64,000 bases of DNA from Amycolatopsis sp. MtRt-6 (GTDB lineage Bacteria > Actinomycetota > Actinomycetes > Mycobacteriales > Pseudonocardiaceae). Positions 58,589 to 64,000 of the stretch are shown piece by piece. The notes under the pieces were generated by a model that did no database searches, had not been told where the DNA came from, and saw nothing but the letters and a program-made list of their open reading frames with translations. The stretch lies in NCBI RefSeq assembly GCF_017308975.1, contig NZ_JADWPD010000035.1:1-64000 (forward strand). Direction: 5' to 3'. The first letter of the stretch is position 1; every line of letters starts with the position of its first letter. The position numbers were made by a program, and so were the translations under genes.

Positions 58589-61500
58589 CTAGACGGTGAT
58601 CTTGTCGACGTTCGGGCCGCCGTTGGCGGTCGTCGCGGTCGCCTTGATCTTGTTCGTGCCGGCGACCAGGGACACCGGGACCGTGACCGTCTGCCACGTG
58701 TCCCAGTTCCCCGTCCCGCCGAAGGCCACGTTCGACCCGACCTTCGTGCCGTTGACTGCGATGTCCATCGGGCGGTTCGCCGTCGTGCCGTTGGCGAACC
58801 GCAGGACGACGTTCGCCGGGCCCGCCGCGGCCGCGTTCACGGTGAACTCCACCGCGCTGCCGGTCGCGTTGCCGTAGTTGACGAACCCGGTTCCCGTGTA
58901 GCCCAGGTGGTTCGACTCCGCGACGCCGTTCGTGATCGTCGCGTCCTCGGCCTGGTAGTCGGCCGGCGCGGCCGAGCCGTCCGCCGGGATCGTCTTCGTC
59001 CCGGTGTTCCAGCCCGCGACCCGCACCGAGGGCGCGGCACCGTGGAGGTCCGCGGTCCGGTACGTCGCCGTCAGCGTCGTGGACTCACCGGGCCACAAGC
59101 TGACCTGGTTGTCGGTCCACCGCACCGGCAGCACCGGCGCGCCCGCCGCGTCGACCACGTGCGCGTCGACGAAGAACGCCGGCACCTTGCCGGTCGAGTC
59201 GTTCTTCAGCGTCACCTTGGTGGTCGTGGTGCCGTCGGCGTTGGCCGTCGAGGTGGCCGTCGACCCCAGTGGCACCTGGGCCAGGCTGTTCAGCCCGGAC
59301 AGATCCGCGTACGACGTCGTCGGCGTGTAGTACCAGTCGCTGTTGGCCCAATCCAGGGTGTCGGCCTTGGTGGACAGCCAGTACACGTTCCGGCTGACCT
59401 CCTTGCCCGCGGCATCGGTCAGCACCAGCTTCGCCAGGTACGTCGTCGACAGCCCGCTCACCGAGCCGATGGTCAGCGCGGTCGTCTTCGCGCCGTCGCC
59501 GCCCACCGACACGCTCTTGGCCTGGTTGAACTTCTCCGTCCCGTCGAGGTTGTAGAGCTTCACGGACGCCGTGAGGTTCGACGCCGCGTCGTGGTTGTGG
59601 TTGACCACCACGACCGACTTCGTGTCGTACGAGTACTGGATGTGCAGCGGCTCGTTCGCCTTCTTGGCCCCGAAGTACGAGCCGTTCTGGTCGAGGTAGG
59701 CGTCGAACAGCTGCCAGTGCAGCGACGTCCAGCCGCTGTTGAGCATCCAGTAGATGATCCCGGTCGCCGGGTTCGAGCCGTCGCTGAAGTTGCGCGAGTG
59801 CGACTCGAACTCGGCGCGGACGTTCTCGTACTGCGCCAGCTGCGCCTTCCGGACGAAGTCGCCGAGGCTCGACGGCTTGCCGTAGCGGCCGGTCAGCGCG
59901 TCGCCGAAGAGCTTGAGGTTGCCGAACGTCGACGACGAGGAGCGGTGGTACTGCGGGGCCGCGGGGTTCTTCCACATCGTGTCCAGCTCGCTCGCCGACA
60001 TCATCCGCTTGAGCGTGTCCATCGTCGGGATGTCCGGCCCGGCGCTGGTTTCGGAGTTGAAGCTCCACGCGCCGCCGCCGTCGGAGTGCGCCTTGTCGTA
60101 CCAGTACACCGGCGGGATCCAGTCGTACGGCCCGTTCATCTTCATCCCGGACGACCCCAGCTGCGGCGACGACTTCGCCGACGCGGCCGGCACGATCGGC
60201 GTCTGCCAGTCCGCGGCGGTCAGCGCGTCGAGGTAGTTCTTCTCGATCGTCGCGTCGGGGGCGAAGTCGCTGCCGATGAGGAACGAGATGACGCTGGGGT
60301 GGTCGCGCAGCCGCTCGGCCTCCGCCGTCATCGACGCCTTCGCGATCGGGTAGTCCGCGGCGGTCCACGGGTCACCCTTCTCGCTGCCGTTGACCTGGCC
60401 CTCCCACTTGTCGCAGCACTCCCAGCCGGGCAGCGTGAGCACGCCCATCCGGTCGGCGAGGTCGAAGAACTCGTCCGGCTCGATGTGGCCCTCCAGCCGC
60501 ACGGTGTTGAGCCCGAGGTCCTTGACGTAGGCGAGCTTGTCCGCGGCGGCTTGGGCGTTCCAGCGCAGGAACAGGTCCGGCGAGTAGCCGCCGCCCTTGA
60601 TGAGCAGCGGGCGTCCGTTGATCGCGTACGCCCGGCCGCCGCTCGCGTTCTTGTTCGCGGTCACCTGGCGGATGCCGAAGGTCGAGTGCGAAGAGTCCGA
60701 CACCGTCCCGCCGACGCTCGCGGTCAGGTCGAGGTCGTGCAGCGGCTGCCCGCCCATCCCGGCCGGCCACCAGATCCGCGGGTTGTCGATCCCGATCACC
60801 GGGAAGGTGACCGTCTTCTTCTCCTTGGCCGCCAGGCTGACCGTCTGGCTGATCGCGCGCCCGGCGACCGTGCCGGAGACCGTCGTGGACACGGCGGCCG
60901 CGGAGTCGTTGCGGACGTCGGCCTTCACCGTGAGGTCGGCGTGGGTGAGCCCGGTCAGCTTCGTGACGACGTGGCCGCCGCGCAGCGCCACCGCGCCGCT
61001 GCGCCGGACGAGGACGTCCCGCACGATGCCCATGTTCTGGTCCGGCGGGGTCTGCGCCCAGTCGATCCAGCCCATCGACAGGTCCTTGTTCGGGTCGTTC
61101 GGGTAGACCTTGAACGCGACGCTGTTCGTGCCGGCCTTCACCAGCGCGGTGATGTCGAGGTCGTGGCGGGTGTAGGCGCCGTTGACCTGCGTCCGGTCGG
61201 CGACGCGCGTCCCGTTGACCCAGACGTCGGCCTTCGACAGCACGCCGCTGAAGTCGAGGTAGGTGCGCTGGGACGTGTCGGCGACGGTGAGGTCGGTGCG
61301 GTACCACCAGGGGACCTGGAAGTCCGCGACCGGCACGTTCTTCATGTTCGTCGAGTAGAACGGGTCGGCGTACTTGCCGTTGGCCAGCAGGCCGGCGTAG
61401 ACGGTCGAGCGCGGGCCGACCGGGTACCAGCCGGCCGTGTTGTACCCGGGCCTGGAGACCGCGGAGTCGTCGCTGACCTGCGCCGACGTCTGGATCAGGA

Positions 61501-61645
61501 AGCCGGGCACGGGGGTCGCCGCGGCCGCGGCCACCACGCTGGCCCGTTCCTGCCCGGTCGCGGCCGGGACGGTCGCGCCGGTCACCGCGACGGCCAGTAC
61601 GGCCGCCGCGAGGAGGGTCCGGGTTCTTCTCTGCCGATAGCTCAC
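58589..61645 (-). CDS. csxA: secreted GH2 exo-beta-D-glucosaminidase with CBM35-type module
   Basis: 1018 residues from GTG 61645, with AGGAGG 7 nt upstream on the minus strand. A signal peptide (about 8-30, LLAAAVLAVAVTGATVPAA) precedes GH2 sugar-binding, immunoglobulin-like and TIM-barrel domains. The catalytic acid is in LIGSDFAPD (about Asp460) and the nucleophile in FNSETSAGPD (about Glu532). Their spacing of 72 equals that of Asp469 and Glu541 in A. orientalis CsxA, which releases glucosamine from chitosan ends. The C-terminal 130 residues (YQAEDATITNG onward) are a CBM35-like module. The symbol is by family resemblance. A palindrome at 61691-61709 lies just upstream. Confidence 0.9.
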   Translation of the reverse strand: MSYRQRRTRTLLAAAVLAVAVTGATVPAATGQERASVVAAAAATPVPGFLIQTSAQVSDDSAVSRPGYNTAGWYPVGPRSTVYAGLLANGKYADPFYSTNMKNVPVADFQVPWWYRTDLTVADTSQRTYLDFSGVLSKADVWVNGTRVADRTQVNGAYTRHDLDITALVKAGTNSVAFKVYPNDPNKDLSMGWIDWAQTPPDQNMGIVRDVLVRRSGAVALRGGHVVTKLTGLTHADLTVKADVRNDSAAAVSTTVSGTVAGRAISQTVSLAAKEKKTVTFPVIGIDNPRIWWPAGMGGQPLHDLDLTASVGGTVSDSSHSTFGIRQVTANKNASGGRAYAINGRPLLIKGGGYSPDLFLRWNAQAAADKLAYVKDLGLNTVRLEGHIEPDEFFDLADRMGVLTLPGWECCDKWEGQVNGSEKGDPWTAADYPIAKASMTAEAERLRDHPSVISFLIGSDFAPDATIEKNYLDALTAADWQTPIVPAASAKSSPQLGSSGMKMNGPYDWIPPVYWYDKAHSDGGGAWSFNSETSAGPDIPTMDTLKRMMSASELDTMWKNPAAPQYHRSSSSTFGNLKLFGDALTGRYGKPSSLGDFVRKAQLAQYENVRAEFESHSRNFSDGSNPATGIIYWMLNSGWTSLHWQLFDAYLDQNGSYFGAKKANEPLHIQYSYDTKSVVVVNHNHDAASNLTASVKLYNLDGTEKFNQAKSVSVGGDGAKTTALTIGSVSGLSTTYLAKLVLTDAAGKEVSRNVYWLSTKADTLDWANSDWYYTPTTSYADLSGLNSLAQVPLGSTATSTANADGTTTTKVTLKNDSTGKVPAFFVDAHVVDAAGAPVLPVRWTDNQVSLWPGESTTLTATYRTADLHGAAPSVRVAGWNTGTKTIPADGSAAPADYQAEDATITNGVAESNHLGYTGTGFVNYGNATGSAVEFTVNAAAAGPANVVLRFANGTTANRPMDIAVNGTKVGSNVAFGGTGNWDTWQTVTVPVSLVAGTNKIKATATTANGGPNVDKITV

Positions 61646-61690
61646 TAGCGCGCCTCCTAGGCACCCACGGCGGCGGGGGACAGGCCTATC

Positions 61691-61709
61691 GTTAGGGAAC
61701 TTTCCTAAC
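61691..61709. promoter_or_regulatory. GTTAGGGAACTTTCCTAAC operator upstream of csxA
   Basis: A 19-bp imperfect palindrome (9-bp arms, 8 of 9 matching) lies 46 nt upstream of the csxA start. Operators of the form GTTAGG-n7-CCTAAC are described before actinobacterial chitosanase genes, where the ROK-family repressor CsnR binds; I recall this from the literature and did not check it. It suggests repression until chitosan oligomers appear. No ROK gene is in the window. Confidence 0.7.
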
Positions 61710-61759
61710 AATTGCGCACGATCGTAGCGGCCCGGTCACGCCGGGAACAGGGTGATTCG

Positions 61760-62992
61760 TCAGACGCGGGCGGCCTGCCACGCCGCGGCGGCACGCAGGG
61801 CCAGCAGGAGCGGCAGGGAACCGTCTTCCCAAAGCCGGTGCGGCAGTGCCTCGCTGAGCGGGACACCGCCGGCCAGCGCGGCGCCGATCGCGGGGAGGTC
61901 GACGTCGAAGAGCGTCAGGCCCGCGCTGTAGAGCCGTTCGCCGCTGACCGGGCGGCGCCGCGCGACCTCGGCGCTGTCGACCGCCAGCCGGGTCAGCCCG
62001 AAGAACTCGGGCTTGGCGCCGCGTTCCATCCAGCGCGCGAAGCCGACGACCTTCGTCTCGCGGACGTCCGCGGGGGTGAGGCCGCTCTCCTCGCACAGTT
62101 CGCGTTCCATCCCGGCGCGGACCGCGGTGTGCAGGAACCGGCGGGTGCCGCCGTCCGGCGTGCGCAGGTCGCGGGGCTCGAGCGAGCCGCTGCCCGAGGG
62201 CGCCAGCAGCAGCCCGCTCACGGCGTTGAGCGCCGACTGCCGGACGGTGACGAGCTTGCCGTCGGTGGTGAACGCGACCGTGGAGACGCCGACGTGGTCG
62301 GCGAGCGAGCTGCCGCTCAGTTCGCGCAGCGCGCCGGCGGAGTCGGTGAGCTCGGCCGTGCGCAGGTCGTACTCCTCGCCGGTTTCGGTGCGCGTGATGC
62401 GGAGCGTGCCGAGCTCGTTCGAGCAGACGGCGTCGAAGAACCGGGCCCGGTGCAGCCGGATCGGCGCGGGCCGCGCGCCGGCGGCGGGCAGCGGGTCGCC
62501 GCGCATGCCGACGACCGGGCCGTTGAACAGCAGCCGGCCCCGGGCCCGCAGCGGAAGGACGTGCGGCGCGGTCGCCTTGAGCGCGGGCGGCAGCCGGTAG
62601 GGCTCGCCGTCGACCGCGACGGTGAGCCGGTCCGCCCAGAGCTCCCGGTCGATCGCGGCACTCACCAGCGCGGTGCCCCGGGCGGGCACGGCCAGGTAGG
62701 CCGCCTCCGGGTAGGCGGACGGCGGGGGCAGTTCCGCCGTGGGGAAGGGGGCGGCGATGGTGGTGAACTCGAACCCGGCCCACCGCCGGCGCAGCAGCCG
62801 GACGTCCCGGGTGAAGGTGGCGACGCCGAGGGCGAGCGCGACGCACGAAAGCACCACGCCGACGGCGCTCGGCAGGATGGTGACGACGCCGAGCAGCACC
62901 CCCAGCCCGGAGGCGGCGAGCGGCCACTCCCGGGCGCCGATGAAGCCGAGGTAGTCCGCCTTCGCCCGGGCGCGGCGCGTCAGTTTTCCCAT
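61760..62992 (-). CDS. membrane-anchored Nudix-like protein
   Basis: About 410 residues from ATG 62992 (ATG 63010 also in frame). Two adjacent hydrophobic segments near the N-terminus (about 25-60, LAASGLGVLLGVVTIL and VGVVLSCVALALGVATF) anchor a large cytoplasmic region. The C-terminal third has a Nudix-box core RELCEESGLTP (catalytic glutamates), preceded by FLHTAVRAGM. The rest of the Nudix box is weakly conserved, so nucleotide hydrolysis is only likely. Nothing similar with known function comes to mind. Confidence 0.72.
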   Translation of the reverse strand: MGKLTRRARAKADYLGFIGAREWPLAASGLGVLLGVVTILPSAVGVVLSCVALALGVATFTRDVRLLRRRWAGFEFTTIAAPFPTAELPPPSAYPEAAYLAVPARGTALVSAAIDRELWADRLTVAVDGEPYRLPPALKATAPHVLPLRARGRLLFNGPVVGMRGDPLPAAGARPAPIRLHRARFFDAVCSNELGTLRITRTETGEEYDLRTAELTDSAGALRELSGSSLADHVGVSTVAFTTDGKLVTVRQSALNAVSGLLLAPSGSGSLEPRDLRTPDGGTRRFLHTAVRAGMERELCEESGLTPADVRETKVVGFARWMERGAKPEFFGLTRLAVDSAEVARRRPVSGERLYSAGLTLFDVDLPAIGAALAGGVPLSEALPHRLWEDGSLPLLLALRAAAAWQAARV

Positions 62993-63035
62993 CGCCGCAC
63001 TGTTTAGCACGCCGAGGATGCCGCGTGGGGCGGGA

Positions 63036-63399
63036 TTACCGCTTCTCGATCCCGAGGTCGGCCTTGAAGAGTTCGATCACCGCGAGCCGTCGCCGGTCGA
63101 CCGCCTCCACGACGGACTGCTCGACCCCTTCGGCCCCGGCGATCTTCGTGTGCACGTCGATCACCAGGCCCGCCAGCTCCCGCGCCGGACCGGCCACATC
63201 CCGGCCGGCCAGGACGTCGATCTCGGCGGCGGCGGCGTGCAGGCGCGCGTAGGTACTCGGCGTAGACGGCCTGCTTGAGCTTGCCGAGCGCGTCCTCCCG
63301 CTGCCACCGGTGGTTGCGCGCGGTCTGCAGCAGCTGGAGGAGCCCGCCGGCGAGGACGCCGAGGAGGGTGCCGGCGACGCCGACGATCGCGGTCCCCAT
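63036..63399 (-). pseudogene. small membrane-anchored protein gene with a one-base frameshift
   Basis: The start MGTAIVGVAGTLLGVLAGGLLQLL (one membrane helix) leads into RNHRWQREDALGKLKQAVYAEYL, then the frame turns Arg-rich and unlikely. In another frame, ARLHAAAAEIDVLAGRD continues sensibly through GVEQSVVEAVDRRRLAVIEL to a stop at 63036-63038. One extra base around 63240-63250 (TACCTACG region) explains the break. The intact protein would be a helix-anchored coiled-coil of about 120 residues. Either a real mutation or a sequencing error. Its ATG overlaps the YchJ stop. Confidence 0.7.
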
Positions 63400-63779
63400 C
63401 AGGCCTGCGCGTCGAGATAGACCCAGTGGCCGTCCTCACGGCGGAAGCGGCTGTTCTCCTCGAGGAAGCCGTCCCGGCCCTGGTGGCGGTAGTGCGCCCG
63501 GAACTCGACGGTGCCCTCGGCGTGCAGCAGCCCGCCCCCGGTGCGGCCGAGGATCTCCAGTCGCGTCCACTCCTGGCCGGGATCGAGCCGCAGCTGCCGC
63601 GGCCGGGTGTCCGGGTGCCAGGTGCGCAGCAGGTACGCGGTGTCGCCGACGGCGAAGGCGCTGAACCGCGAGCGCATCAGCAGTTCGGCGGTGGGAGCGG
63701 TGAGCCCGCCGCCGTGGAACCGGCCGCAACAGGCGGCGTAGGACTCGGCGAGGCCACACGGGCACGGAGCGGGAGGCAT
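63399..63779 (-). CDS. YchJ-family (UPF0225) SEC-C metal-binding protein
   Basis: 126 residues from ATG 63779. Starts PPAPCPCGLAESYAACCGRFHGG, the SEC-C type zinc-binding motif (C-x-C...CC-x-x-x-H), then the conserved RSRFSAFAVGDTAYLLRTWHP, WTRLEILGR and VEFRAHYR of the YchJ/NTF2-like domain. Family function is unknown. Its stop overlaps the start of the frameshifted gene by one base. Confidence 0.92.
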   Translation of the reverse strand: MPPAPCPCGLAESYAACCGRFHGGGLTAPTAELLMRSRFSAFAVGDTAYLLRTWHPDTRPRQLRLDPGQEWTRLEILGRTGGGLLHAEGTVEFRAHYRHQGRDGFLEENSRFRREDGHWVYLDAQA

Positions 63780-63855
63780 CGGGGAATTCTGCCACGAAGG
63801 CTTCCGGCTCCCGCGGCGACAGGAGCGGTCGGCGCACGAAGAAATCGTTGTCCCG

Positions 63856-64000
63856 TCACGGCACCGGAAACTCCGCGGCAACCTCCGACGCGTCGTCGAG
63901 CACGGCCGGGTCCGGGTGGCCGCCACCGCTCGCCGCCTCGGCGATCACCAGGAGGGAGCCGTCGAGCCGGGACTCGTAGTGCTCGCCGGTGAACCGGACG
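63856..64000 (-). CDS. partial gene, C-terminal end only
   Basis: The last 47 codons of a minus-strand gene cut by the window edge, ending at TGA 63856-63858. The visible peptide (VRFTGEHYESRLDGSLLVIA, then EAASGGGHPDPAVLDDASEV) has strong GC third-position bias. The product cannot be identified from this fragment. Confidence 0.55.
   Translation of the reverse strand, partial: VRFTGEHYESRLDGSLLVIAEAASGGGHPDPAVLDDASEVAAEFPVP

Noticed and set aside
58907..61648. Plus-strand frame of about 910 codons opposite csxA
   Set aside because: Arg/Val-rich shadow; csxA has a signal peptide, catalytic residues and a Shine-Dalgarno.
63004..63399. Intact 131-codon gene
   Set aside because: Its second half is an Arg/Gly-rich shift product; the sensible continuation is in another frame, so I list a frameshifted gene.

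Overview
The window is chromosomal DNA from a high-GC actinomycete, most likely Amycolatopsis or a close Pseudonocardiaceae relative. Three things point there: very high third-position GC, gene order matching the Mycobacterium tuberculosis pdtaR-polA-rpsA-coaE-uvrB neighbourhood, and a secreted GH2 exo-beta-D-glucosaminidase whose two catalytic acids have the same 72-residue spacing as in Amycolatopsis orientalis CsxA. The genus is an inference; no rRNA gene or other marker is present. Layout: (1) 1-5.6 kb is the right end of an integrated element. It holds a TadE/TadG-like protein, a membrane LysM protein with a C-terminal BTAD-type module, and a large serine recombinase whose reading frame runs antisense through a tRNA gene at 5566-5639 into the chromosome. 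The hexamer GTCTCG/CGAGAC is very dense between 2.8 and 4.4 kb. (2) 5.8-12 kb: the ANTAR regulator PdtaR, a small lipoprotein, and a complete branched-chain amino-acid ABC operon (livK-H-M-G-F, minus strand). (3) 12-20 kb: hydrolase, LysR, thioesterase, polA, an EF-hand protein and a trypsin-fold protein lacking the catalytic serine. (4) 20-25 kb: a quinone-oxidoreductase/AraC pair, and a self-contained efflux-type operon (degenerate ATPase, YhgE/Pip protein, TetR) behind a perfect palindromic operator. (5) 25-38 kb: methyltransferase plus tandem GNAT acetyltransferases, rpsA, TetR/OsmC, coaE fused to GrpB, a GT39-type membrane transferase, DUF402, uvrB, and a vapBC module. (6) 38-50 kb: VOC protein, secreted S37 peptidase, SRPBCC protein, enoyl-CoA hydratase, an ABC exporter whose ATPase is fused to an S15/CocE-type hydrolase, terC behind a yybP-ykoY-type riboswitch, an S9 peptidase with a HAD phosphatase, and an Xre-RES toxin-antitoxin pair. 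(7) 50-64 kb: an orphan strong promoter/operator, LacI, an AraC regulator interrupted by 24 five-residue repeats, MmpS-like and FetB-like proteins, a phosphoglycerate-mutase-type phosphatase, a Na+/H+ antiporter with a UBP zinc finger, a frameshifted carboxylesterase, csxA, a membrane Nudix protein, a second frameshifted gene, YchJ, and a gene cut by the window edge. Expression signals: ten genes start 6 or 7 nt after a TAnnnT hexamer, the signature of leaderless mRNAs. Eight same-strand junctions overlap by ATGA or GTGA, implying translational coupling. Three convergent gene pairs share a CTAG tetramer carrying both TAG stops. Limits: all calls come from reading sequence and translations by eye; no database search or folding program was run, and residue positions are approximate.
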